Assembly: GCA_963971305.1 (NCBI GenBank)
Contig: OZ020308.1
Coordinates: 23,155,275 to 23,219,274 of the forward strand
DNA length: 64,000 bases
Reading direction: 5' to 3'
From: Arcuatula senhousia
Lineage: Eukaryota > Mollusca > Bivalvia > Mytilida > Mytilidae
The position numbers and the translations under genes are program-made. The notes beneath the pieces were generated by a model that was not told where the DNA came from, did no database searches, and saw nothing but the letters and a program-made list of their open reading frames with translations. Of the stretch, positions 9,724-21,252 are shown piece by piece (positions within the stretch are counted from its first letter, which is position 1; each line of letters begins with the position of its first letter).

Positions 9724-11093
9724 CTTTTTATACGACCGCAAAAAATTTGCGGACGTATTATGGTATGATGCTGTCGTCGTCGTCGTCGTCGTCGTTGTCG
9801 TCGTTGTCGTCGTTGTCGGTGTCTGTTAACTTTTTAGTGTTTCCACAATAACTTTAGTTCCAGTTATCCGAATGCTATGAAACTTTACAATGATGTTCCT
9901 TACCATAAAAGGATGAATGGGATTGATTTTGGGGGTCCCCCCATTTTTCGTTTAGAAATTAGGGGCCAAAAAAGGGCCAAAATAACTACTTTTTTGTTTG
10001 TTTCCACAATAACTTTAATTCTAGTTATCCAATTGCTATGAAATTTGACAGTGATGTTCCTTACCATACAAGGATGAATGGGATTGATTTTGGCGGTCCC
10101 CCCTTTTTTGTTTCAAAATTAGGGGCCCAAAAGGGGCAAAAAATTCAAATATTTTACTTGTTTCCACCATAACTTTGGTCCTAGTTGGCCTATTGCTGTG
10201 AAATTTGTCAAGAATGTTTCTTACAATAAAAGAATGAACCTGATGAATTTTTGCGCCCCCTTTTTCTCCGTTGTGTAATTAGGGGCCAAAAGGGGCCAAA
10301 CAAAAATTTTTTTATTTGTGGTCCGATTTTGAAATTTTTTTTTGCATGTTTGTTCTTGTCAAATAGCGGATACAAAATTAAGAATTAAATTTTGCGACCC
10401 CCCCTTTTTCCCCCTATTACGTAATTAGGGACCAAATGGGGCCAAAATCGAAACTTTTTTATTTGTGGTCCGATTTTAAATTTTTTTGCAAGTTTATTTT
10501 TGTCAAGTAGCGAATCCAAATTTGAGAATTTATTTTTGCTCCCCCCACCCCTTTTTCACCTGTTACGTAATAAGGGGCCAAAAGGGGCCGAAATCAAAAC
10601 TTTTTTAATTCTTGTCCGATTTTGATAAATTTTTTTGCATGTTTGTTCTAGTCAAATAGCGAATACAAAATTAAGAATTAATTTTTGCGACCCCCCCTTT
10701 TTCCCCCTATTACATAATTAGGGGCCAAATGGGGCTTTTTTATTTGTGGTCCGATTTTGAAAATTTTTTTTGCAAATTTATTCTTGTCAGGTAGCGATTC
10801 TAAATTTAAGAATAAATTTTTGGGGCTGTAATAATAATTTTGAAAAAATTGTGGTTCGATTTTTAATTTTTTCCCCACACATTATTCTGTTAAAGAGTAG
10901 AATACAACATTCAAAATTTATATTTTTACCCCCTGGGTCGAAAGTCAATCAGAGAAGCATGTGTCAAAAACCTTTGTCAGTCCACCATGGGCTGCATGTG
11001 TCCAGAACAATAGACTATCCATATTAGGCCTAAAACGTACAGGGTTCAACATGTTGCGGTCGTATCATGCTGCGCTCGGCGAAGCTTTTTATT
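9724..11093 (+). mobile_element. Family D element, copy 1
   Basis: It opens with CTTTTTATACGACCGCAAAA, goes into a (GTC)n microsatellite at about 9774-9815, then five or more degenerate units of about 130-165 bases. Each unit contains CCACAATAACTTTA/GTCCGATTTTGAAA, an AATTAGGGGCCAAA motif and a run of pyrimidines. It ends TGTTGCGGTCGTATCATGC, then TGCGCTCGGCGAAGC. GCGGTCGTA at the end is the inverse of TACGACCGC at the start. The copy at 51461-52711 has the same ends. No transposase is visible; open frames on both strands come from the tandem units. Non-autonomous. Confidence 0.75.
9774..9815 (+). repeat. (GTC)n microsatellite
   Basis: Uninterrupted GTC units followed by GTT/GTC mixtures, at the same position relative to the element start as the GTC tract of the second family D copy near 51506. 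It is therefore part of the element rather than a random expansion. Confidence 0.8.
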
Positions 11094-11760
11094 TATTTGT
11101 GACGTTGATGTATTGTTTCGTTTTTCTTTTGTGTACGTCGTTGTTTTTCTGTGTGTAAATAAAATGTCGCTGATGAAGGCTGGTAGCGCGGCCGTAAGCT
11201 ACGACGAAAAATAGCTCATTGTGATTTTATTATATACTATACAGACTTTAAATAAAAAATACATTAAAAAGATCCGTTGTCAGAATATGAGAATAAAGGT
11301 TTTGTTATATTTAAAGTTAAGACATAAATAAATAATAAACAGTTTGGCAACGTTGTTAATATTTAAAAAAATACTATGAACAGAATTCAAATTTCCTATA
11401 TCGATAAAAAAGAAGATTTTCAAACGATTATATGAGAATTCGACGCACTTCGACGCTGTTATGACTAGTATCACTAGATAGGCAAACTTTTCCTCTTTTG
11501 ATTAAACTTGGTCTGATATATAGGAAATTACAGAAAAAAAAGTTATCGCAGTTTTAAAGAACCTACCTGTAAGTTCCATATCTAAATAATGACATTTTAG
11601 TTGTAGATAACATCATTACAGTGACCGTTTTCTTCAACCGATTTTCATCAAATAAACACTGACAGACAGGTCGTATCATGCTGTGTCTTCTTTATTGCAT
11701 CCGCTCACCTTATCGCTTAAGGATTACCGGTAATTAACTAATTATTATACCACCGATAAG
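11094..11760. other. No gene seen; remainder of the compound region
   Basis: A GC-richer fragment at 11165-11210 (GATGAAGGCTGGTAGCGCGG, then CCGTAAGC) is of unknown origin. The minus-strand open frame at 11280-11474 has no recognisable signature. Confidence 0.35.
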
Positions 11761-11949
11761 GTCAGCCATCGATAATCTAAGATTAATTATCATATTCCCT
11801 CAACATATCGGCGAATATCATCTGCATCAAAGACATCGCTACGCAGTGCCGCGCGTTTGATATATCAAAGAGAACCGTGGGGTGCACAGCATGGCAAAAA
11901 TCTCCGAGCTTTATCTATGTATATTATATATATTATATCTATGACTTAA

Positions 11950-12605
11950 TACATATATGGTTCTGAGAAATTTTTAACTTTACAAAAATATTATCAAGAT
12001 TGTTTTTCTTACCAATTATCTGTGTTATCCTTTTCCTCCCATTACAATATATGCATCTTCTTTAATATGACTAATGAGAAAAATTTCACCAAACACCATG
12101 ACAAATAAACCTGCAGGCAATCATATCTACCCCCATATTCAGATAAGGATCATATGATTCCAACTGTGAGGTTTGGTTCTAATCACAATGGGGACAAGAT
12201 AAAAATTATAGGACTTAGATGAACAAGAATGGATTTATTCATAAATATTTTATCTTACAAGAGAAAAGAAAAAAATGTTTGCTTAGCCAATTAACAGACA
12301 GTAGTAGGATAACATGGGTACCAGCCTATTCATTTATTGAAAAAGAGTTGTAAAAGATGGATGACTTTTACATATTCTGTAAGTATTATATGTATATTTC
12401 AAGGATTATAAACATTAGTTTTAGGCTTGGTAATGAACATGATGAAATAGAATCATGTATATTTTTATTTTCAATTTTGAACACTTTTACAGTATTATTT
12501 CATCAATTTCCACGCTTATTAGTAAGTTTAATATGTTAATGTAAATGAACAAATACAAATTTTCACATTAACATATTACATGTTTTATGAAATGTTTAAA
12601 GTTAA
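11950..12605. other. No gene seen
   Basis: AT-rich DNA. The plus-strand frame 12357-12539 lacks any family signal or splice context. Confidence 0.35.
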
Positions 12606-12611
12606 AATCTG

Positions 12612-12835
12612 TTCATTTTTTTGGTGGGATTTCAAGAAGTGAAAAATCCGAGTTATAAAATGGTGAATGTCGGCAGGGCGGCGGTTGGGTAGTGAGAAAT
12701 TTTCGTAACAGTTTTCTCAGCACCAGCCACTTGATATTTGGTATACGTACAGCACCTGAGGGTGGGGTCCCATAATGTGGGATTCGATTTCAGTTCTGTC
12801 GCTCACCTACTTCCTGTTATAAACGAAATCAGGCC
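12612..12835 (+). repeat. Family E repeat, copy 1
   Basis: Ordered motifs: GTTATAAAATGGTGAATGTC, GTAACAGTTTTCTCAGCA, TTGATATTTGGTATAC, GGGGTCCCATAAT, ACTTCCTGTTATAAACG. The same order recurs at 27555-27770, 32040-32220, 33885-34080, 40275-40400 and 44360-44515, with partial pieces elsewhere. Non-coding and always plus-oriented in this window. Confidence 0.7.
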
Positions 12836-12839
12836 ATTT

Positions 12840-13915
12840 TGACTTATACAGATATTTCTTAATTATACAGTGGTCTAAAAAATGACCAAATATTTGACAA
12901 GATTTAAAAAAAAAACTTTCATAGTAAATAGATATAAGTACATGTATGCACACTGAATTTAAACAATAGAAACATTAGCATGATTAGGTCAAGGTGATTA
13001 TTTTTCAAGTTAAATTGCAGGTTTAAATTTTCAAGTAACTAATTTGTATCGATTCTATGTAGATGCATATATTTATATGGTTTAAGACCATCCACTACAA
13101 ATGTGTACAATTTTTTGTAGAATAACAATAATAGGACATACTTTTATAGAAATTGAAATAAAAGTTTTAATGGGATCACCATACTTCTTTTCGAGATACT
13201 TTATAAGAACAACTTAATTCTCCCATACATTTCTTAACAAAAAATTAACACATTTTCCTGCCAATTATCCCCCCTTTGATGAGATTTTTTAAAGAAAATG
13301 CTAAGAATATCTTTCTAAATGTTTATCTAGTTATAATTTTATCAATAAGATTAAATGAGGAACTTAATCTATGATATAACAAGTCACTTTGGCTTGAATA
13401 TAAGCTAAATTCTGCAAGAAGTCTGAAAAAAAACTCTGTTTTAGACTTCACATGCAGCTTACCTTAATTTGTTTCAGAAGGGGCGATTCCATATTTATTT
13501 AAGAGGGGAAGGGAGGTCCACATACAACATATTATGATCATTTTCAGTGCTTGAAAATTACCTCCTTGACAGCAACTGTACAGGACAATGGCTTCCAACA
13601 TTTGTGTGACTGTTCATGAAGTCTGAGGTGTAGAACTTCTTGAATCAATGATACTGTGTTATTTTTATTTCCAATTCTGGAATGTATCAAGAAGAAAGGG
13701 GGTGGGGGTATAGGCAATACCAAGACATGGACACAAATTATAAAGTTTTAGATTAGGAAACAAAACTAAAAGATTATACATGTATTTGCTTGTACATACT
13801 AAATTATACATGTACTTTTCTACGTCAATTTTATTTTGATTCTCAACCACATCTCTAGTTTCAATATATTTCACACTTATTTTTTTACTTATGATAAAAC
13901 ACATCAATAAAAAAA
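12840..13915. other. No gene seen
   Basis: AT-rich, with a G-rich patch at 13695-13715. The minus-strand frame 13665-13934 has no recognisable domain. Confidence 0.35.
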
Positions 13916-13917
13916 AA

Positions 13918-14030
13918 CACAAGAATATCTCCAAAAGACATTATGCCCCATCTCACAATTTGGAACGAACCGACGGACGGATGACAAACAAACCTGAACA
14001 CTTTCATAGATGGGGCATACAAATTTTACT
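13918..14030 (+). repeat. Family F repeat, copy 1
   Basis: ACAAGAATATCTCCAAAAGA, CATTATGCCCCATCTCACAA and ATAGATGGGGCATACAAATT match 61690-61835 in the same order and strand. ATGCCCCATCT and its inverse AGATGGGGCAT lie near the two ends, so the unit is bounded by short inverted repeats. Confidence 0.65.
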
Positions 14031-14034
14031 GGTA

Positions 14035-15012
14035 ATTTTAATTACATGTAAATTTCGAAGGAGAAATCATTTTCAGTTGCAGTTGTAAAATTTGCAAGGG
14101 CATATGTGGCTTCTTCGTGCTTATCGGACATTAATACACAAAAAAACAAAAAAACACCAAAACTCCAACAAAACCGTAATACAAAATACACAAATAAATA
14201 AAAATCAATAATCTAATTACATCTTACATGATCTTACATGAACATGTCCAATGATTAATTAGCATCTATAAGGATAGTTATGCTATTAAACTTCAAATTC
14301 ATACTATTTCCTTTTTTCGTATCAAATTCACAGTTTTTGCAGTTAAAAAATGTTTACGTTCAAGTTGTCCTTAATTTATGTCCAAGAGTCATGAGAGTAT
14401 AGATATTTTTTCAGCTAATAAGTTGCTTTTTTAACTTTCCACACAGAAGATAATGAAATACATGAATCAAATGACAATTTTTTTTTTCTTTTTTAGAGAG
14501 AAATATAAAGAGTTTACCAGTGGTTCAGCATATGTTTTGATATTGTTTTTTTTTTCATTTCATAGGCTTATCTAGGAAACCCATCCAAATAAATCACTAG
14601 TAGGACAGATTCAGCTGTCATCCTCCAATAGCATAAACTGAAGAAGATGCTGAGCTGCATTGATATGAGCGTGGTCTGGCATTCTTAAACATCAGCATAG
14701 ACACTTTAGTTTAAGTTTACAAGATAAACTGGTGACATAAAGGAAGATTGTTAAGGAGGCAGAAGATATTTGGTTATCAAAAGTGACATCAACAAAGATA
14801 AAACTGCACTCAAAGAAAGGATGCAACTGATGACAATCATTGATATTATTTGCAGCAAATAATAGTATAGGTTTTGACTTATTCAAAGCATCACAAACAC
14901 TATATAATTGACTCAATTGATGCCCATAGATGACTATAATAAAAACAAGTTAGTTATAACAAAATACAGTTTTCGTTTCCATTTATTTGACTACTAGTAT
15001 TCCTTAATTTTT
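14035..15012. other. No gene seen
   Basis: AT-rich. TTTTTTTCATTTCATAG at about 14560 looks like a splice acceptor, but all three downstream frames close within 12 codons. The minus-strand frame 14692-14916 shows no family signal. Confidence 0.35.
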
Positions 15013-15400
15013 TAGCTCACCTCACGAAGTGAGGGTGGCTTATGATGTGATACCCCGAGCGTTAGCGTTGGCATTCACACCCACTTACAGACGCATGGTT
15101 AAGATCCATATCCGCTTACTGAAAAGCACCACATCAACCATATTGGTATGGTAGGTGAACCTAGGGATGCTAAACACAAAAAATGCATGCTTGGGATGGT
15201 GGCTGTGACCTATATTTTCCACCTGGATGACCACTTACAGAAGAAAGGTTAAGCTCTATACCCGCTTACTGACAATTAATGAAGTGCCACAGCAACCATA
15301 TTGGTATGGTAGATGTACCTAATGATGCTAAACACAATGCTTGTTTCGGTGCTGGCTCTGACATATATTTTATCCGCATGGATGACCATTTAAAATTTTG
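15013..15400 (+). repeat. Repeat with two tandem units of about 165 bases
   Basis: It begins TTAGCTCACCTCACGAAGTG, a hairpin-like start related to family G. Two units follow, each with CCACTTACAG, GGTTAAG, ATATTGGTATGGTAG, GATGCTAAACACAA and a GACCTATATTTT-like motif (from about 15080 and about 15233). This is the general layout of the bivalve elements here: a palindromic start plus internal tandem units. No TIR partner is obvious on the right. Confidence 0.65.
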
Positions 15401-15404
15401 AAAG

Positions 15405-16291
15405 GTTAACATGAGTCGATAAGCTATTTTTCTACATGTATCATATGTAATCCATTCTCTGTTTCTAGTAGCATTTCATAGTGTAACAATTACTTCATTT
15501 GATTTGCTGAGTTGTTTATCCCAATTATTCTTTTGCCAGACATTGGTTTTATATGAACACGTGCTCTTCATATACTTAATTTTGCAATGGAATTTTTAGA
15601 TACAGACTGTCTTTGACGATTTTTCTCTAGACAAGACAAGCATCAGACCTATTTAAAAAAAATGTTTCTGCGAAAATTGTTGTTGTGGGTTTTTTAAGGA
15701 CAATTTTCATGTGTTAAGTTGTTTGTTGTCTAAAAATTGATAAGTTCTGATAGATAAAATAAGAAAAATGTTATAATGTACAGGAGTCATCTGCAGAAAT
15801 TTCAGACTAGAGTATCTTATCATATGGCCATTTTCATTCATTCTAATGAACCATGGGTTACATGTACTAGTATGTTGGCAGACATTCCGTAACCTCAAGC
15901 AGTGCACCTAATTTGCAAATTATCTTTTCTGGTCACACCAAACTCTTTACTCTAGCTCAAAACTCTAGACTATGTGGTCCCAATCCATTAAAACGTAAAA
16001 ATATTTATGAAAATACAATTATGTGATTACCAAGACTATTTCACTATGCAATCTACGTGTATACTAAGAATCAAGAAAATGTCAAAATGTTGTCATTTAT
16101 TCTCGATCAATATTTTACAGTCTCTTATTCTCTATTTGAGATCAAATAAACATGCTTCTTGCAATATATTTGATAAATCCATTGCATTTGAAATATAGAT
16201 TTCAAACCCTACAAAACTTCAAAATATATGGTTTCAGAACTTGAAGTACCAAACATAGTCTTATTGTACAGTACTGAACTTGTTGTCTTGT
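15405..16291. other. No gene seen
   Basis: AT-rich DNA with scattered ACATGTAC palindromes (15855). Short open frames on both strands (15707-15907, 16007-16198) lack any signature. Confidence 0.35.
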
Positions 16292-16293
16292 TA

Positions 16294-17409
16294 ATACACC
16301 TTTCCACTATTTGCTGCTATGCCCCTCCCACTGATAAGAATGCATAACAACACAGCTTCCTCGGACAAGCTAATCAACAAAATGGCTGCTGCTATAGATA
16401 ATGATAAGGAGAAATAGAAATTGATCATGATTTAAAACAGTTGAATAAACATACTTTTAAGATTAACAAGTACTGAAAGTTGTCACACTGATTGCAGTAT
16501 ACATTAAATGAATATGAAATATTTTTATAATGTTATAAATTAACTAAAATCAGTCAGTTTTATGCTTAATGTACTAGCACTGTTTATATTACCTTTTTAC
16601 AATTTTGATTCAATAATAAAATACAAACACGGAAGTCTAATTTTTAAAATTAAAAAAAAATAATAAGTATAAAAAACAGAATAAAAAGGAATATTTTATA
16701 TAAATTTATATAACAATAAATAAAATTCATTCATTATAATATTATTAAACTTTAAGATGAAGATTATAACTTATATAAGAAACATTTGAACACTCACAAA
16801 TTTACATTAGGTGCAGTTTTTACAAATTCTACAGTTAAAGAATTCCAACATTTTAATCAAACTTCAAAAGAAGAAGTACAATTACACTCTTTGTAATTTA
16901 AAACAAAACAAAATTTAATTTAATTTAATTATAATATTTTTAACAATTGAAATTGTTTAGTCTTTTAAAGATTTAATTGTACATGTATTATAAAAGTTCA
17001 TGTATGTATGCTTCACTTTTGTAAATATTAATTTATTTTGTATTTTAAACAATGAAAATTGAACAGTATATAGGTTTATATTAAAGATTTAATGGTCTAT
17101 ACCTAATTAATAAAACCCTCTTTTTACTAAGGTAAAATATTATTTTCAAATTTTCTTTTTTCTTAAGCATACAAAGTAATGATGAAATTTTACTATCTCT
17201 AAAAATTATCAAGATCTCATGGTTAATTATTTAATAAATGACTTAAGAAATTAGCCTAATTTACTATAGTTTGTATAGCAAGATATCACAGCTTGTCCGA
17301 GGTTATGTCGGACACCATGTGCTCTTATCTTTTGTTTACACATGTGATCGATTTACAAGATGCTATTGGCTAATCAGTAGATGATAGACAGCAGAGTGGA
17401 AAGGTGTAT
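16294..17409. mobile_element. TA-flanked TIR element, 1.1 kb, non-coding
   Basis: The left end ATACACCTTTCCAC (16294-16307) is the exact inverse of the right end GTGGAAAGGTGTAT (17396-17409). TA flanks both sides (16292-16293, 17410-17411). A second inverse block, CCTCGGACAAGCT (about 16360), has its partner AGCTTGTCCGAGG at about 17291, so the terminal repeats extend with interruptions beyond 60 bases. The interior is extremely AT-rich with no transposase. The TA duplication fits Tc1/mariner-type non-autonomous elements. Confidence 0.75.
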
Positions 17410-17411
17410 TA

Positions 17412-17994
17412 TAACAGATAAGGGGTAATTTGTAATAAAAGGACCAGCTGGATAGGGTCTTTCAGTTTTCACCCTGCCAGGCTTATCAATTAGATATACA
17501 AAATAATTTGTCAATCCAGATAAAATTAATTACCATATAATTAACACGCTTTTGTGATATCTGTCATTCTGATTATGTAGCAAACTGAGAAGGACCAGAT
17601 AAATTTTATCAACCATTATACTGAAATACAGATAGTTTAATTAATTAACATCAATTACATGTAGAAGAATCCAGAGAAAAATCGTTTACCACCTCTAAGG
17701 GACCGACTATTTAAAACTAAAAAATAGGGGTGGTTTATAATTGTTCTAGTCAGATTTTTATTAAGTTGTAGAGAAAACATTTTTTTGTTTTTTGTTTTAA
17801 AAATAAGAATAATTGTATATTTTAAAATTATTATATTTCATATTTTTAGTCTTATATATAAATCCTTCCTCAGAATATTTTTCTTTCTATCCTTCGCTGT
17901 CAAAATATTTTTTCATCAAAAATCATTCAAAATATGTTTTAAGAAAAAAAACTAAGCATGCCCCCTCCCTTTTTTTAGTTCATACAGATTATCT
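17412..17994. other. No gene seen
   Basis: AT-rich. The plus-strand frame 17813-18040 runs into the family A block and has no domain. Confidence 0.35.
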
Positions 17995-18350
17995 TATTTG
18001 TTTCACATGTAGTCCATGCATGCATGATTCACACCACTGATGTTCATTCATAATGGGTAACACCACTACTGTAGCCCATGCATGCATGGGTCACACTGCT
18101 GTAGCTTATGCATGAATGGGTTACACCACCATCGTTCAATGATGAATGGGTAACACTGCTGTAGCCCATGCATGCATGGGTCACACCCCTCTTGTTAGCC
18201 TATGCATGCATGAATCACATCAACTGTTGCTGTTTCATATTAAATGATCCGTCATCATTGACACATCTGTCAGTATTTATGGAACCTCTGTTCAATCCAT
18301 TTTCTAGAATATGAGATAAACTCTTATTTTTTATAATTCTCTGTTAATAG
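17995..18350 (-). repeat. Family A repeat, copy 2, inverted
   Basis: It holds five or more CCATGCATGCATGG-type palindromes with GTCACAC/TACACCAC spacers. Next, reading plus, come GACACATCTGTCAGTA and CAATCCATTTTCTAGAATAT, the inverse of the flank of copy 1 at 4580-4640. Same element as 4545-4905 on the other strand, 13 kb apart. Confidence 0.8.
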
Positions 18351-18354
18351 AGCT

Positions 18355-18680
18355 TTATTTTTTCCATTGTAAAAAGGACAAGTGTGAAAATAATAATTTT
18401 AAAACATAAAGGGAGATAAAACACCCATCTTGCTGAAGGTCAAGGGTCAATTGGTCCCTCCCTAACATAGTTAAATTAATGCAACCTCATCATCTCAGAT
18501 ATTTATGTCTCATTTTAAAAAGTGTATGAATAATGATTATTTTGCTGTAAAATGGTCTCACATGGAAAACAAAAAAATATATAGTAAATGCAATAAGACT
18601 TTCAGAAAATTGTAAACTATGATGACATTCCACTAACATGTTTTCTACCAATATAACTATGTTTTCGAGATCCACTTAAA
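18355..18680. other. No gene seen
   Basis: Non-coding spacer between two repeat blocks; the minus-strand frame 18490-18675 is unsupported. Confidence 0.35.
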
Positions 18681-18982
18681 ATTTTTTGTTTTTTCCATTG
18701 AACTCGAAGCATCATGTTTAGCCCAGAAACCAATGTTCATCAGAATCGGTCAACATTCCCCAAAATAAGCCGATTTTTGTCGGCCATTTTGAAATTGGCG
18801 GCCATCTTGAAAAATTCGAAAGTTTTGTGCACACCTTCATAACATGAATAACTCATATACCAAGTATGGTTTTGATCCGAAAAACCATCTCGGAGAAACC
18901 GGTCGGACAAGTTCATTGTCAAAAAAATCTGAAAAACCTGAGTAAAAACAATAAGTCTCCAAACTTCGTTTGGGAGACTTAA
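18681..18982 (+). repeat. Direct repeat, left copy (300 bp)
   Basis: Begins TTTTTTCCATTGAACTCG and ends in the hairpin GTCTCCAAACTTCGTTTGGG, then AGACTTA. It is about 98% identical by eye to 19546-19848; the few differences include TCGAAGC/TCGGAGC and one extra A. Such similarity between copies implies recent duplication or gene conversion. It contains GTCGGCCATTTTG and GGCGGCCATCTTG motifs. Confidence 0.85.
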
Positions 18983-19545
18983 TAATTACATACCGAAACT
19001 TTTTGCAAGCATTTTTTAACCGATCCTTCTGAAACTTGGTAAACATGTAGTACTAAGGCCAATGTAAAGAATTAATACCAAAAGATAAGATTCACAAGTC
19101 ATAAGGGGTTCTGGGGAGTACCAGAAAGGGGGACCGTAGGCCAAAATGCCATGGTTTCGCACACTAAACTCCTTATAGCTCTCAAACAGTAAATCCAATC
19201 TGTATAAACAATACCTATTATAAGATGCCTAACATGTACTTGAACTCAATACGGTAATCGTTTCAATGTAAGAGGTCCATTGCGAAATTAAGGGGGGCCA
19301 AAGGAGGGGTGGGGTCACTTCGGAAAAAATTTCAAAACTGTATAACTTGAAAACCGTTGGCCAGATTTTTTCATGACTCACCCCTTTTTTGTAGCTTTTT
19401 TAATGCTGATTTCAAATATCAAATCAGATTTTTGATAGGAGAACTTGATTTTTTTTCAGAATTTTTTTTAATTTTTTTATGTGATTTTTCAAAAATTCAA
19501 AAAAATACAAAAAAAATTATGAAAAAAAAACTATACAAGATAGCA
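18983..19545 (+). repeat. Spacer between the 300-bp direct repeats
   Basis: 563 bases that include an AAGGGGGGCCAAAGGAGGGG patch at about 19289 and a long poly-T/poly-A region. It probably belongs to the same element, because unit plus spacer gives an 865-base period. No coding region: the 19357-19566 frame is mostly Phe/Lys low complexity. Confidence 0.5.
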
Positions 19546-19848
19546 ATTTTTGGTTTTTTCCATTGAACTCGGAGCATCATGTTTAGCCCAGAAACCAATG
19601 TTCATCAGAATCGGTCAACATTCCCCAAAATAAGCCGATTTTTGTCGGCCATTTTGAAATTGGCGGCCATCTTGAAAAATTCGAAAGTTTTGTGCACACC
19701 TTCATAACATGAATAACTCATATACCAAGTATGGTTTTGATCCGAAAAACCATCTCGGAGAAACCGGTCGGACAAAGTTCATTGTCAAAAAAATCTGAAA
19801 AACCTGAGTAAAAACAATAAGTCTCCAAACTTCGTTTGGGAGACTTAA
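19546..19848 (+). repeat. Direct repeat, right copy (300 bp)
   Basis: Near-identical partner of 18681-18982. Terminates in the same GTCTCC…GGAGAC hairpin immediately before the TCCTAGTAAAA array. A fragment with the same hairpin half (AAAGTCTCCCAAACGA) lies at about 4316-4331. Confidence 0.85.
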
Positions 19849-19854
19849 ATATGT

Positions 19855-21200
19855 AACAGTAAATTTGGTCCGGTAGTAAAATATGTCCGCTGGACAAATT
19901 TTCCTAGGAAAATGTGTCTGTCAGACATATTTTCCTAGTAAAATGTTTAACCAGACAAAATTAACTAGGAATTTATGTCCTATCTTAGTAAATTATGTCC
20001 ACCAAAATTTGTGTCAGGAAAATTCGTCGGCCATTTCTTCCTAGTAAAATCTGTCCGCCAATTTTTCCTTATGAAAACTGTCTGACAATTGTTTTCCTAG
20101 TAAGCACTGTCCGTCATTTTTTTCCTGGTAAAAACCGTCCTAACATTTTTTTCCTAGTAAAAAATGTCTGATATCTTTTTTTTTCAAGTATAAAACACTG
20201 TCCAACAATTATTTTCCTAGTAAAAAATATCCTCCAATGTTTTCCAATAAAAACTGTCCGCCAATTTTCCCTGGTTAAAACTGTCCGACATTATGGTTTC
20301 CAGTAAACACTATCCGACATTTTTTTCCCTAGTAAACACTGTCCGTCATTTTTTCTCTGTTAAAAACTGTCCAAACATTTTTTTAGTAAAACATGTCTGA
20401 TATTTTTATTCCTAGTATAAAACACTGTCGAACATTTTTTTTTTAGTAAAAACTGTCCGATAAATATTTTCATTGCAAAATGTCCTCCAATGTTTTCCAA
20501 TTACAACTGTCCGCCAATTTTCCCTAGTTAAAACTGTCCGACATTATCTCATCCAGTAAACACTATTCGACAATTTTTTTTCCTGGTAAAAATGTCTTAT
20601 TTCCACATGTAAAACTTCTTTGCCATTTTTTCCTAGTAAAAAAATGTCCTATATTGTTTTTTCCTAGTAAACACTGTGCTACTTTTTTTTCCTAGTAAAA
20701 ACTGTCCGACAATTATTTTTTTAGTGAAAAATGTCCTCCGATGGTTTCCAAGTACAATTGTCGGCCAATTTTCCCTAGTTAAAACTCAGGTCTGACATTA
20801 TTTATTCCAGTAAACACTATCCGACAATTTTTTTCCTAGAAAAAATGTCTTATTTCTACATATAAAACGTCTTTGCAATTTTTTTCCTAGTAAAAATGTT
20901 TTACCATAATTTTTTCAAAGTAAAGAATGTTAAATTGGTATTTTTCTAATAAAAATTCTGATGATTTTTCCCCCTATATAATAATGTCCAATTACAATAT
21001 CATAGTTTGATATTGTAATGTTGATTATAATTTTCTATTGAAAATGACACAAAACCTTTTTGTAATGCAAAATGTCATTGATTTTTTAAGGTTAAAATGT
21101 CTGACATTGCCTTTAGTAAAGAATTTCCTAAAATCGTCCCCTACTTGAAATGTCTGAATGTTTACCTTTCTTTGTTTTCTTCAGTTTTATCCTTAATATT
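19855..21200 (+). repeat. Degenerate tandem array, left arm (TTTTCCTAGTAAAA units)
   Basis: Several dozen imperfect units of about 28-32 bases with the core TTTTCCTAGTAAAA plus CTGTCCGACAATT. Variation is heavy but the phase is held over more than 1 kb. The outermost unit contains the palindrome GTCCGCTGGAC. Decay increases towards 21200. See also the right arm at 22955-23740. Confidence 0.85.
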
Positions 21201-21252
21201 TTATATTTTTCTATAATTTTACTACATGTAATTCATATTATTCATTCCTTTT

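Larger units (their letters stand above)
8245..11949. mobile_element. Compound region framed by inverted blocks, carrying a RAG1-N-like ORF
   Basis: The left end 8245-8280 (TCATAGATATAATATACATA, then GATAAAGCTCCG) is matched in inverse at 11903-11949. A second block, CAGATGATATTCGCCGA (about 8296-8312), is matched in inverse at 11809-11827. The two blocks lie close together on the left but about 75 bases apart on the right, so the ends are related but not simple mirror images. Between them lie a SINE-like insertion (8476-8897), a minus-strand ORF resembling the N-terminal region of RAG1, and a family D element (9724-11093). I read this as one old transposon later invaded by two others. An alternative is that the end blocks are a separate short repeat that landed twice by chance. 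Confidence 0.5.

Noticed and set aside
18681..19848. LTR retrotransposon
   Set aside because: No gag/pol coding, primer-binding site or TG…CA ends; the spacer is only 563 bases, so reported as direct repeats only.
19855..21200. Resemblance to a CRISPR array (regular short repeats and spacers)
   Set aside because: Units are degenerate throughout with no constant repeat/variable spacer pattern, and the DNA is clearly eukaryotic.
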